Assembly: GCA_014382375.1 (NCBI GenBank)
Contig: JACNJU010000119.1
Location: forward strand, 18,887 to 82,886
DNA: 64,000 nt
Direction: 5' to 3'
Source: Rhodospirillaceae bacterium
GTDB taxonomy: Bacteria; Pseudomonadota; Alphaproteobacteria; Rhodospirillales; JABHCV01
Shown: positions 54,961 to 64,000 of the stretch, in pieces
How positions within the stretch are numbered: position 1 is the stretch's first letter
Layout of the letters: the number at the start of each line of letters is the position of its first letter
Position numbers and translations under genes: made by a program
The notes under the pieces: model-generated
Told to the model about the DNA's origin: nothing
Databases searched by the model: none
What the model saw: the letters and a program-made list of their open reading frames with translations, nothing else

Positions 54961-55655
54961 CGGTAAATTTTCGCAATCAGGCGTGGTGAAAGCCCTAGAA
55001 AAAAAAGCAGCAGACAAAGAAGATTTTTCAGAGGTCTGAAAATATAACCATCGCGCCGGTATTTATCGGCAGAGGTGATGGCGCAGGTTTTAAAAATATG
55101 TAGGCGGGCGCGGCCAATACGTCGGATAATCTCGACATCTTCCATGATGTCAAGATGGGCATAGCCGTGCAGGTCGCGGTAAAAAGCACGGCTGAGAAAC
55201 AAGCCCTGATCGCCGTAGGGCAGGGCAAGCATCCGGGTCCGCAGGTTGACGATGGCTTCAAGAACGTTTGCCGCCGGGCTGTCGTCATCCAGCAGGTAGC
55301 TGAAGGTGGCGGCGTGGCGATAATGATCCTCGTCCTGCATGAAAGACTCGACTTCATCGTACCAACCGGCGGCCAGTTCGGTATCGGCATGGAGGAATAA
55401 CAACCAGGTGCACTTGGCGTGTCTTCCGCCGGCCGCCAGTTGGGTGCCGCGCCCCGGTTCGCTTTCGACGATATCGGCGCCGCGGGCGCGGGCTTCTTCA
55501 ATGGTGGCGTCGGTTGACCCACCATCGACAACGATAATGTCATAACGGCACCTGATGCCGCTTTTCTTTAAGGAGTCGATGGTCGCGCCGATATTGCCCC
55601 CTTCGTTGAGGGTCGGAATAACGATGCTCAGTATGGGGCGGTCTTTGGTCCACAT
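54957..55655 (-). CDS. TIGR04283-type family 2 glycosyltransferase
   Basis: A 232-residue GT-A glycosyltransferase. Motifs: LSIVIPTLNEGGNIGATIDSL near residue 8, IIVVDGGSTDATIEEARARGADIVESEPGRGTQLAAGG (split) and WLLFLHADTEL with the metal-binding DxD-like motif, MEDVEIIRRIGR. A C-terminal hydrophobic segment (LKNLLCLLLFFLGLSP) may anchor it. It is coupled to the TIGR04282-type gene; the pair often occurs together, with unknown product in most genomes. Confidence 0.87.
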   Translation of the reverse strand: MWTKDRPILSIVIPTLNEGGNIGATIDSLKKSGIRCRYDIIVVDGGSTDATIEEARARGADIVESEPGRGTQLAAGGRHAKCTWLLFLHADTELAAGWYDEVESFMQDEDHYRHAATFSYLLDDDSPAANVLEAIVNLRTRMLALPYGDQGLFLSRAFYRDLHGYAHLDIMEDVEIIRRIGRARLHIFKTCAITSADKYRRDGYIFRPLKNLLCLLLFFLGLSPRLIAKIYR

Positions 55656-55684
55656 GCCCCACGTTTAGCACATTTTTTGGCGTT

Positions 55685-55891
55685 TTATCTCCGCAAAACG
55701 GAACCCAGGCGCATCCATCCACGCTCAATGGCGCTGAGGCCATGGAAAGTACCGCTGCTGATCATGTCTGAAAGACTTGTTGCCGGTGAAATGGTGGGCA
55801 AGCGGCTTTGGGTGCGGGGGTGGAGTCTACCTTCGCTGAGCATTTGATCGAAAGCGGTGCGATCGCGGGAGAGCAGGAAATAAGGGATCAT
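55685..55891 (-). CDS. Small protein of unknown function
   Basis: A 68-residue reading (MIPYFLLSRDRTAFDQMLSE at the start, ending RGWMRLGSVLRR) with AAAGGA about 8 bases before its ATG. It is divergent from the LysR gene, a place where a small target gene might lie. No family was recognised. Composition is plausible but coding is not proved. Confidence 0.4.
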   Translation of the reverse strand: MIPYFLLSRDRTAFDQMLSEGRLHPRTQSRLPTISPATSLSDMISSGTFHGLSAIERGWMRLGSVLRR

Positions 55892-56020
55892 AACGTAATT
55901 CCTTTCATGTGTAACGGGTTTTGGAAATTAAGATATGACCAAATAAATATAGGGGTTTTGTGGGCTGTACAAACGAGTAGTTTTCACATTATGATATAGA
56001 AATTCTAAGGTATAAATACG

Positions 56021-56908
56021 ATGTCCCGTCGTCTGCCACCGCTCAACGCCCTGCGCGCCTTCGAGGCTGCCGCCCGTCATTTAAGTTTTACCAAAGCGGC
56101 GGCGGAATTGAACGTCACCCCTGCGGCTGTCAGCCACCAGGTCAAGGCGCTGGAGGAAATTGCCGGAATTCCCTTATTCAAACGCCTGACCAGGGCTTTG
56201 GCCCTGACGGCACGGGGCAAGGCCGCCTTACCGGCATTGTCCGAAGGCCTGGACATGCTGGCAGAGGCGGCAAGCCACTTGGCAGATCACAGCGAACTGG
56301 ATGTCTTCACCATCACCACGGCACCGTCTTTCGCGGCCAAGTGGCTGGTCCCCAGACTCGATGATTTTCAGGAAAAGAACCCAGGCTTCAAGGTCCGCAT
56401 TGACGCCACCATGGCGCTTGTCGATATGCGTCGTGACGGTATCGATGTGGCGATCCGTTACGGGTGCGGCGATTACCCCGGCCATCACGCCGACCGTCTG
56501 TTTGAAGAGGAGATCTTTCCGGTCTGTAGCCCCAGGCTGGTCCTGAACAGTCCTGAAGATCTTGTCCATCATACGTTGCTGCATGTGGGATATGCCACCG
56601 ACAGCCAGGCCTATCCGGACTGGCGCATGTGGTTGAAATCAGCCGGAATAAGCGGCGTCGATTGGCGCAAGGGGCCGGAATTCTCGCTCGAAAACATGGC
56701 CGTGCAGGCAGCGCTGGAAGGCCACGGGGTGGCTTTGGTCAACACCTCTCTTGTTCGCGACGATCTGGCCTCCGGGGCACTGGTCCGGCCGTTCGAACTG
56801 GCTATCCAGACAGGCCTCGCCTATTATCTGGCAATTCCTGAGGAAAACATGGAGCAGGCCGCCGTTGTCGCCTTTCGAAGGTGGCTTCTTGATCGGGCGC
56901 GTTCTTGA
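56021..56908 (+). CDS. LysR family transcriptional regulator (GcvA-like)
   Basis: A 295-residue regulator. The winged helix-turn-helix RLPPLNALRAFEAAARHLSFTKAAAELNVTPAAVSHQVKALE (split) at residues 3-42 is characteristic of the GcvA/AmpR branch; the effector domain runs from about 90. Targets are unknown; the divergent small gene and its own gene are the nearest candidates. The 130-bp upstream gap is AT-rich. Confidence 0.9.
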   Translation: MSRRLPPLNALRAFEAAARHLSFTKAAAELNVTPAAVSHQVKALEEIAGIPLFKRLTRALALTARGKAALPALSEGLDMLAEAASHLADHSELDVFTITTAPSFAAKWLVPRLDDFQEKNPGFKVRIDATMALVDMRRDGIDVAIRYGCGDYPGHHADRLFEEEIFPVCSPRLVLNSPEDLVHHTLLHVGYATDSQAYPDWRMWLKSAGISGVDWRKGPEFSLENMAVQAALEGHGVALVNTSLVRDDLASGALVRPFELAIQTGLAYYLAIPEENMEQAAVVAFRRWLLDRARS

Positions 56909-56938
56909 AATGTTCTTGTTATTGGGTTACCATTCCCT

Positions 56939-58027
56939 ATGATTGATATCAGGGCAGACATACCAAAAAAGGGCCGTGGCGCCCACGTTAACCGAACCGG
57001 TCGCCACGAACCTTTGCAAAGGGTCGCCATTGATGATGGCTGGGATTTGGAAGAAGACGATTTGCCGCCCCTGCGAACGACGGTGACCAGGGAGACCTGT
57101 CGCACCGCTATCACCTATAACAAATCGCCGGACCTGCCTTTTGATCGTTCGATCAACCCATACCGGGGCTGCGAGCATGGCTGCGCCTATTGTTACGCAA
57201 GGCCCAGCCACGCCAATATGGGGCTGTCGCCGGGCCTGGATTTTGAAAGCCGCCTGTTTGCAAAAACCAATATTGTCGAGGCTCTTGAGCGGGATTTGCG
57301 AAAACCCGGCTACCGCTGCCAGGGCATCATGCTGGGGGCAAATACGGATCCTTACCAGCCTATTGAACGCCAACATCGTCTGACCCGTCAGGTGCTGGAA
57401 GTTCTGAGCGCTTACCAGCATCCCGTCGCCATCGTCACCAAATCAAACCTGGTGCTACGCGATCTTGATATTCTGGCACCGATGGCCCAAAAGGGCCTGG
57501 CGCTGGTTGCGGTGTCGGTGACGACGCTTGACCGGCATCTGTCGCGCAAACTTGAGCCGAGGGCGCCGTCTCCCGAAAAGCGGTTGCGGGCAATCCATGA
57601 ATTGAGCCAGGCAGGGGTGCCGGTCAGTGTTTTTGCGTCACCGATGATCCCGTTTCTCAACGACGCTGAACTTGAAGCGATCTTGCAGGCCGGGGCTGAT
57701 GCGGGGGCCGTATCGGCATCATATATATTGCTCAGGCTGTCGCTTGAACTGAAAGACCTGTTCGCAGACTGGCTCGACGTTCACGCCCCGGGCAAGAAGG
57801 ACCATGTGCTTAGTTTGATCAGACAGAACCGTGGTGGCGAACTGAACGACAGTACTTTTAGCAAACGGATGACCGGCAGCGGCCCCCTGGCGCAATTACT
57901 ATCGAAACGCTTCCATCTGGCCTGCGGCCAATTGGGTGTTGCGGCTGCCAATGCCAGTGAGCTGGGTCTTGATTGCGGGCGTTTCCGGCTGCCGCCACAG
58001 GCTGGTGATCAGATGGCGCTGTTTTAA
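56939..58027 (+). CDS. PA0069-type radical SAM protein (spore photoproduct lyase family)
   Basis: A 362-residue radical SAM protein. The cluster motif is INPYRGCEHGCAYCYARPSH near residue 77, i.e. CEHGCAYC. The rest has LGANTDPYQPIE, VAIVTKSNLVLRDLDIL and ILLRLSLELKDLFADWL. PA0069-type proteins resemble spore photoproduct lyase in sequence but occur in non-sporing bacteria and their substrate is not known. Followed 21 bp later by rnhB. Confidence 0.9.
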   Translation: MIDIRADIPKKGRGAHVNRTGRHEPLQRVAIDDGWDLEEDDLPPLRTTVTRETCRTAITYNKSPDLPFDRSINPYRGCEHGCAYCYARPSHANMGLSPGLDFESRLFAKTNIVEALERDLRKPGYRCQGIMLGANTDPYQPIERQHRLTRQVLEVLSAYQHPVAIVTKSNLVLRDLDILAPMAQKGLALVAVSVTTLDRHLSRKLEPRAPSPEKRLRAIHELSQAGVPVSVFASPMIPFLNDAELEAILQAGADAGAVSASYILLRLSLELKDLFADWLDVHAPGKKDHVLSLIRQNRGGELNDSTFSKRMTGSGPLAQLLSKRFHLACGQLGVAAANASELGLDCGRFRLPPQAGDQMALF

Positions 58028-58048
58028 TTTTTCGGATATTTATATTGC

Positions 58049-58666
58049 ATGCCTGATTTCATGTTCGAGTACGAAGCCATTGCCGAAGGTCTTGGCCCGG
58101 TTTGCGGCGTTGATGAGGCCGGGCGCGGTCCCTGGGCCGGGCCGGTTGTCGCCGGGGCGGCGATCCTTGACCCGGCAACCCTGCCCGACAGCTTGCGTCA
58201 GGGGCTTGATGATTCAAAAAAACTAAAACCCGAAAAACGTCAGGCCTTGTTTGACCTGCTCATGGAACACGCGATTACCGGCGTCGGTATTGCCAGCGTC
58301 GAAGAAATTGATGCCTTAAATATTCTCGCGGCAACCATGATGGCGATGACCCGCGCTGTTGAAAATCTGGGAGTCAAACCGGGCATGGCGTTGATTGACG
58401 GCAACCGCCTTCCGGACCTGCCGTGCCCTGGCGAAGCTCTGGTCAGGGGTGATGGCCGTAGCCTTTCCATCGCCGCAGGGTCGATTGTCGCCAAGGTCAG
58501 CCGCGACAGGATTATGGCCGAACTGGCTGAAAAATATCCGGTATATGGGTGGGAACATAATGCTGGATACGGTACCAAAAAACATCAACAGGGATTGGCC
58601 GATTTTGGTGTTACCGAACACCATCGCCGCAGTTTCGCGCCCATCGCCAAGATCATCAATTCCTAG
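58049..58666 (+). CDS. rnhB: Ribonuclease HII
   Basis: A 205-residue enzyme that cuts RNA in RNA-DNA hybrids and starts removal of single ribonucleotides. Acidic catalytic residues lie in [21 protein letters not shown] (Asp-Glu) near residue 17, [27 protein letters not shown] and [13 protein letters not shown]. The gene is close behind the radical SAM gene and is followed by the ccrM upstream region, an alphaproteobacterial arrangement (rnhB-ccrM). Confidence 0.95.
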   Translation: MPDFMFEYEAIAEGLGPVCGVDEAGRGPWAGPVVAGAAILDPATLPDSLRQGLDDSKKLKPEKRQALFDLLMEHAITGVGIASVEEIDALNILAATMMAMTRAVENLGVKPGMALIDGNRLPDLPCPGEALVRGDGRSLSIAAGSIVAKVSRDRIMAELAEKYPVYGWEHNAGYGTKKHQQGLADFGVTEHHRRSFAPIAKIINS

Positions 58667-59918
<1,252 letters not shown>

Positions 59919-59944
59919 TCCGGCGACTGGACGACAATCAGACC

Positions 59945-60412
59945 ATGAGCAAATGGGACGAAAGATTTTTACGCCTCGCCAAAGAGGTCTCGACCTGGTC
60001 GAAGGATCGCTCGACTCAGGTCGGCGCGGTCATCGTTGGCGAGGATCGCACCCCCGGCCCATACGGCTATAATGGTTTCCCCCGCTACATCGATGACGAA
60101 AAAGAAGAACGCCACGCCCGACCGACCAAATACGACTGGACCGAGCACGCCGAACGCAATGCCATTTACAATGCGGCGCGCATGGGCGTGGCCCTGAAAG
60201 GCGGCACCATCTACGTCACCCACGTGCCCTGTACGGACTGCGCCCGGGCAATCATTCAGGTTGGTATCAAACGGGTTGTCACCGATGCCAGTTGCATGGA
60301 AGGTGGCTTTGCCGAACGTTGGTCAGATGCCGCCGAAACAACCCGCGAAATGCTGGCCGAGGCTGACATCCCCATCGATCTGGTGGAGATTTCGGACGAT
60401 AATGAGGAATAA
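59945..60412 (+). CDS. Deoxycytidylate deaminase family protein
   Basis: A 155-residue zinc-dependent deaminase. The zinc motifs HAERNAIYNAA (His and catalytic Glu) near residue 62 and VPCTDCARAIIQVG near 95 are intact. dCMP deaminases make dUMP for thymidylate synthesis; a ComEB-like or general cytidine role cannot be excluded. It is 26 bp after ccrM and may be cotranscribed. Confidence 0.88.
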   Translation: MSKWDERFLRLAKEVSTWSKDRSTQVGAVIVGEDRTPGPYGYNGFPRYIDDEKEERHARPTKYDWTEHAERNAIYNAARMGVALKGGTIYVTHVPCTDCARAIIQVGIKRVVTDASCMEGGFAERWSDAAETTREMLAEADIPIDLVEISDDNEE

Positions 60413-60558
60413 TAAAAGCTTCCGGACAGGGTCAGGAGAGCGCGGGCACGAAAAAGCCTTTTCAAAGAAATTCACGGAAAAACAGTTTCCACTTTTACCG
60501 CGTTGTCTTAACAAAACAAGCCGATACAATTTTAAAATATTCAATCGAAAAGTTGACC

Positions 60559-61395
60559 ATGAATAGTGATATTAAACACATTCACAGCTATTACTCGCCA
60601 AATGATTTGTATAACAGGATCATTGAAGGGCTTAATAAGCTTGGCAAGGATTTATCAAAAATTACACTGGATGATCTTCATCCTGTCGATGAGTTTCATA
60701 TCCGGGGTGACACCGCAACCAAAGAACTCATCGAGCTGTCCGGCTTTACATCAAACCTTCATATCCTGGATGTGGGTTGCGGTATCGGCGGGTCCACACG
60801 CCGCTTGTCGCATGAAACTGGTTGTCGGGTAACCGGCATCGATTTGAGCGATGAGTACATAGATACAGCAGTGCGGTTGACGACATTGCTCAATATGCAG
60901 GAACGGGTCAAGTTCCATGCGGGCAGTGCGTTGGCATTGCCATTTGATGATAATTGGTTTGATGGTATCTGGTCACTCCAGATGAACATGAATGTTGATG
61001 ACAAGCTGTCGTGGCTAGGGGAAACCTATCGTGTTCTCAAGCCCGGAGGCCACGCTGTCTTGTATGAAGTGTGCGGCAATAAAAACACTCCGCCGCATTT
61101 TCCCGTGCCGTGGGCGCAAGACAGTTCCATGAGTTTTCTGGTCCCGCCGCAAGCGTTTCGCGACCTGCTAACATCTACCGGTTTTGAAATTGATGTTTGG
61201 AATGACAAGACCGATCTTGCAATGAAGGCTTTTGCAAAAGTAGAGAAGCCTGTGGGTGAGCCGAATTTGCCGATACTGGGTGTGTATATGCTGGCGGGAA
61301 ATGACATCAGCACCAAGGCCTATAATCTGCGTCGCAATCTTGAGGAGGAACGCGTCAGCTTGATTGAAACTGTTGCGGTAAAACCCGGCCTATAA
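60559..61395 (+). CDS. Class I SAM-dependent methyltransferase
   Basis: A 278-residue methyltransferase. SAM motif I is LHILDVGCGIGGSTRRL near residue 72, followed by GIDLSDEYIDTAVRL and LPFDDNWFDGIWSLQ. The closest look is to sarcosine/dimethylglycine and UbiE-type small-molecule methyltransferases, but the substrate cannot be stated. ATG 60559 is preferred over the TTG two codons before. The gene is AT-richer than ccrM, at the start of the accessory right end. Confidence 0.8.
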   Translation: MNSDIKHIHSYYSPNDLYNRIIEGLNKLGKDLSKITLDDLHPVDEFHIRGDTATKELIELSGFTSNLHILDVGCGIGGSTRRLSHETGCRVTGIDLSDEYIDTAVRLTTLLNMQERVKFHAGSALALPFDDNWFDGIWSLQMNMNVDDKLSWLGETYRVLKPGGHAVLYEVCGNKNTPPHFPVPWAQDSSMSFLVPPQAFRDLLTSTGFEIDVWNDKTDLAMKAFAKVEKPVGEPNLPILGVYMLAGNDISTKAYNLRRNLEEERVSLIETVAVKPGL

Positions 61396-61633
61396 AGCAT
61401 CCAAGCAAAGTGGGCATTGCCGGGTGAACCGCCCTCTCGTCCGTTCTGCATCCTGTAACCTGACGTTATTGAGGGGCGGCAGGGGCTTCGTTTTGTAGCC
61501 AGCAGCTGACATCCCCACCTAACGCGTATCAAGGACAGAGGCCTACCACTTCCTATACACCTGTCGAATGATTTTACCTCTACGAGGAAGAAAGGCAGAG
61601 GAGCCACTGATGGCTACCGGAAATAATTAATAA
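61396..61633. other. Non-coding gap
   Basis: About 240 bp between the methyltransferase and the truncated PAS sensor. No RNA, repeat or terminator was recognised. It must hold the promoter of the PAS gene. Confidence 0.4.
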
Positions 61634-62362
61634 ATGACTGGCTTCACAGTTCTATTCAGGATCGCCGTAATAGTCTTCATCGTTGAAGGCATAATCATGC
61701 TCGGCTTTTTCCTGTTCGGGCCACTTCCCCATAATATTATTGCAGTCGTTGACGCCGTTATTTTGGTGGCTCTCTCCTCGCCAATGATTTTTTTCATTGC
61801 AATTAAACCATATGTGGATGCTCGAACCAAAGAACTGCGAAACAGTGAGGCGCGGTTCAAAAATCTTGCCGAGACGGCTTCTGACCGGTTTTGGGAAATG
61901 GACGAGAACTTCCGTTTTAAGTCAATTGTTGATCCTGGCAATAAGAAATTTTTTATCCTGCCTAGGAATGTAATCGGGCGTACCCGTTGGGAAATAGCTG
62001 GTGCGAACCCGGAGCAGGATGAAAAATGGGGCCGCCACCTCAAAGATCACTTGGACCACCGCCCATACAGTAATTTCGAATTCACGGTAACCGACGACAA
62101 TGGCCAGCATCACATAAGCGTCAATGGCCAACCCATCTTCGATGATTCTGGGTCCTTCCAGGGCTACCACGGCAGCGCCATTGAAATTAGCGAGCGCAAA
62201 CAAGCTGAGCAAATACTACGGGAAACCAAGGCGCAACTGGACATTGCTATCGAGAGCTTCACTGACGGATTTGTCCTTTTTGATGCTAATGACAGGTTCG
62301 TTTTCGCTAACGACGCCTTTCTGGATTGTCACCCAACGCTTAGGGAAAGAGCGCCGAATTAG
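61634..62362 (+). pseudogene. PAS-domain sensor, truncated at the IS remnant
   Basis: A 242-residue reading: two membrane helices (about residues 5-28 and 35-58), a PAS domain (ARFKNLAETASDRFWEMDENFRF ... GYHGSAIEISERKQAEQ, about 75-195) and the start of a second PAS (IESFTDGFVLFDANDRFVFANDAFLDCHP). It stops after a short stretch of unrelated residues, without any kinase, cyclase or other output domain, exactly where transposase-like sequence begins. It is likely the 5' part of a sensor kinase broken by an insertion. Confidence 0.75.
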
Positions 62363-62621
62363 GCGCTGGGAACACGAACATATTCTCGAAGCAGTCCAGC
62401 AACGGCTTGATGAACATCCAGAGAAGATGCGCCAACGACGTGAAACTGTTGAGCATCCGTTCGGAACCATCAAATGCTGGATGGGTTATACCCACTTCCA
62501 GATGAAAACGCTAAAGCATGTCCGTACGGAAATGGCGTTACATGTGTTGGCTTATAATCTCAAACGCGTCATGAAGATCATGGGCATCGGCCCATTGATT
62601 GCAGCAATGGCACCAGCGTAA
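62345..62621 (+). mobile_element. Transposase C-terminal remnant (IS1182-like)
   Basis: A reading frame that encodes IRRWEHEHILEAVQQRLDEHP, EKMRQRRETVEHPFGTIKCWMG, HFQMKTLKHVRTEMALHVLAYNLKRVMKIMG and a stop (sequence split). The VEHPFGTIK and EM-LHVLAYN-KR blocks are typical of the C-terminus of IS1182-family DDE transposases. The N-terminal two-thirds are missing. It is joined directly to the PAS gene, in a different frame. The left boundary is uncertain by about 15 bp. Confidence 0.8.
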
Positions 62622-63139
62622 CGGCTTGCTTGCCTCTAATTTCTGACCTATCGGGCATATAAACGGTTCAGGATGGTAAAATCAGGCTGATAACACCTCA
62701 ATAGTCGCCAAAATCCAAAATGCTGAGAATCCAACCGAAACAGATCATCATAATATGCGATTTGGTAATATCAACAAATCCGAAAACGTTCTGACACAGC
62801 CTGGGTCATAAGCTGAAGTAGGCGACAGACCAAATTGATGTCCCCCCATAAGCAGACACCCTGACGATTTATGTCAGCCAAGCGTAGAAAGGCATACATT
62901 ATCGGATAATGACTTGAACGGCGGTTTTAGACAGGAGCGATCATTTTTTATCATTGGACTGAATGAAGTTATCGACAAGATAATTGATGGCTAAGCCCCG
63001 AAACCGATGAAAAACTGTTACTTCAAGCATAGATGTGGCTTTTGAAAATAATTTTCCCTATTATGATTATGGTTTTACCGGCCATCAGTTTTGTAACTTC
63101 AATTTTGGTATTTTCGGGCTACGAGTAGCGGGGGGCAAC
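62622..63139. other. AT-rich remnant region after the transposase
   Basis: About 518 bp without a supportable gene. Near 62780-62805 is TTCTGACACAGCCTGGGTCA, which resembles the terminal sequence of IS1182-type elements and may be its right end. The rest shows no clear repeats. The GGGGG at 63131-63135 is the ribosome-binding site of the next gene. Confidence 0.4.
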
Positions 63140-63937
63140 ATGGTCAGCGAATATTTGAAACACTCCCGTTCCCTGGAAGAGTTGGATGCACTTATTGAAC
63201 ATGATCGCCGCGCCGCCGCTCTCATTGCCAGGGCTCTGCTCGATAAGGACGTCATTCAGTTTTTAGCCCATATCGACAAAGTCTCTGAGATTTCGTTGGC
63301 CCGGATCGTCTCGGAATCCGAAATATCGGTCGTCAGGATCATGGCGAATGCGGAAATTGCAGCGGCGCGCCTGGCTGCGCAAACCGATCAGATACAATTG
63401 GAAATCGATAAATTGAACAGCAGCCAACCGAACGAGGAGGCGCTCGAGATCGCCGTGGCGATGATTGCCGAATCGTCCCGACGGCATTCCCAAGATGTTG
63501 CCGAAGAGGCGAAACAGGCAATTGATCAAATCGAAAAGGATTCTGCTGAAGCCATAGACAGGTTAAATAAATTTACGAAAGAATCTATTGCCGAGATTCA
63601 GAAGTTGAAAGAACAATCGACCAAAAATGTCGATGCTATGGCTGTAGATGCAAGTATCAAGTTAAAGAAATCCAAATTAGGAATTCGCACCGCCGAGCAA
63701 GCGGTTTGGGAATCAGAGGATGCCAGCGATCTGATTTTATCCTACGCTGAAGAGGCAAGCCAGAAAATGCAATCTAAATTCAATTGGGCTACCGATAGGA
63801 TTCAGACAGCGACGGAAGTTGCCCACAACAGGATCAGAGCAACATGCAAAGAATCTACAAAGCGGATTGAAGCTACGCGGGATCGCGCGATTGAAAATTT
63901 GAAGAACGTTATTGAGGCCGCGCTTTCAAAGTTTTGA
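63140..63937 (+). CDS. Alpha-helical, coiled-coil-rich protein of unknown function
   Basis: A 265-residue, almost entirely helical protein. It starts MVSEYLKHSRSLEELDALIE, then has many Ala, Glu, Ile and Lys in heptad-like patterns (SEISLARIVSESEISVVRIM, EEAKQAIDQIEKDSAEAIDR, RIQTATEVAHNRIRATCKES), resembling the shape of chemotaxis-receptor or apolipoprotein-like helices. There are no membrane segments or catalytic motifs. A GGGGG ribosome-binding site supports ATG 63140; a GTG at 63035 would add 35 unlikely residues. It lies in the AT-rich right end, so it may be acquired. Confidence 0.7.
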   Translation: MVSEYLKHSRSLEELDALIEHDRRAAALIARALLDKDVIQFLAHIDKVSEISLARIVSESEISVVRIMANAEIAAARLAAQTDQIQLEIDKLNSSQPNEEALEIAVAMIAESSRRHSQDVAEEAKQAIDQIEKDSAEAIDRLNKFTKESIAEIQKLKEQSTKNVDAMAVDASIKLKKSKLGIRTAEQAVWESEDASDLILSYAEEASQKMQSKFNWATDRIQTATEVAHNRIRATCKESTKRIEATRDRAIENLKNVIEAALSKF

Positions 63938-64000
63938 TATTCTTAAGCGCCAGGGGTGGTAGTTGAGAGTTGGAAAATCGGGTCAGGCCCGAAGTCCGCT

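Overview
This window looks like the replication-origin neighbourhood of an alphaproteobacterium, most like the Rhodospirillales. It is moderately GC-rich apart from a few AT-rich patches. The evidence is a set of genes typically found near alphaproteobacterial origins: secB, dnaQ-coaE-aroE-ppsR, an AT-rich gap, hemE-hemH-hemJ-rho, then mnmE-mnmG-rsmG-parA-parB and holA-lptE-leuS. A CcrM-type methyltransferase, FtsK, a Tim44-like protein and a DUF3576 lipoprotein agree with this. The species cannot be named from the sequence alone.

Layout. Positions 1-3505 (minus strand) hold the edge of a lactate-utilisation cluster (lutB partial, lutA), then mltA and a Tim44-domain gene. Next come fxsA and secB (plus), then dnaQ-coaE-aroE-ppsR (minus). 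The gap 7810-8283 is the candidate oriC: it is AT-rich, has eight TCCCC-type motifs, and abuts hemE. Haem genes, rho and a small secreted protein follow, then convergent housekeeping genes (quinone oxidoreductase, O6-alkylguanine repair, DUF255). The operon DUF6489-ferredoxin-mnmE leads into mnmG-rsmG-parA-parB. Two perfect parS palindromes lie here, one of them inside the first codons of rsmG.

From 22.7 to 38 kb, mostly on the minus strand: holA, lptE, leuS, DUF3576, a thiE/tenI-like gene, an L,D-transpeptidase, a conserved hypothetical gene, ribA, lolA-ftsK and an aminotransferase, with yggS and an OmpR-type regulator on the plus strand. From 37 to 40.4 kb is a nitrogen-control unit, glnK-amtB-amt, behind a good sigma-54 promoter. 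A UbiH-type hydroxylase, small conserved genes (DUF971, Trm112, LON-domain), a CnoX-like thioredoxin/TPR protein and a prolyl-tRNA editing protein follow, then tRNA-Gly(GCC).

Downstream of the tRNA is an AT-rich B12-binding-type radical SAM gene that looks acquired. It is followed by a threonine-catabolism set (ornithine cyclodeaminase family, kbl, tdh), a large hybrid histidine kinase with a tandemly repeated sensor region, two TIGR04282/TIGR04283-type transferases, a LysR regulator, a photolyase-like radical SAM protein, rnhB, ccrM and a dCMP deaminase. The last 3.5 kb is AT-richer accessory DNA: a methyltransferase, a PAS sensor cut short next to an IS1182-like transposase remnant, and an alpha-helical protein of unknown function.

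The items most worth a second look are the origin with its motif array, the GANTC cluster before ccrM, a multi-hairpin intergenic element near 32.7 kb, a palindromic intergenic repeat present twice, a direct repeat in the glnK/ubiH promoter region, and the duplicated sensor region of the hybrid kinase. No clearly new multi-gene defence or biosynthetic system was found.
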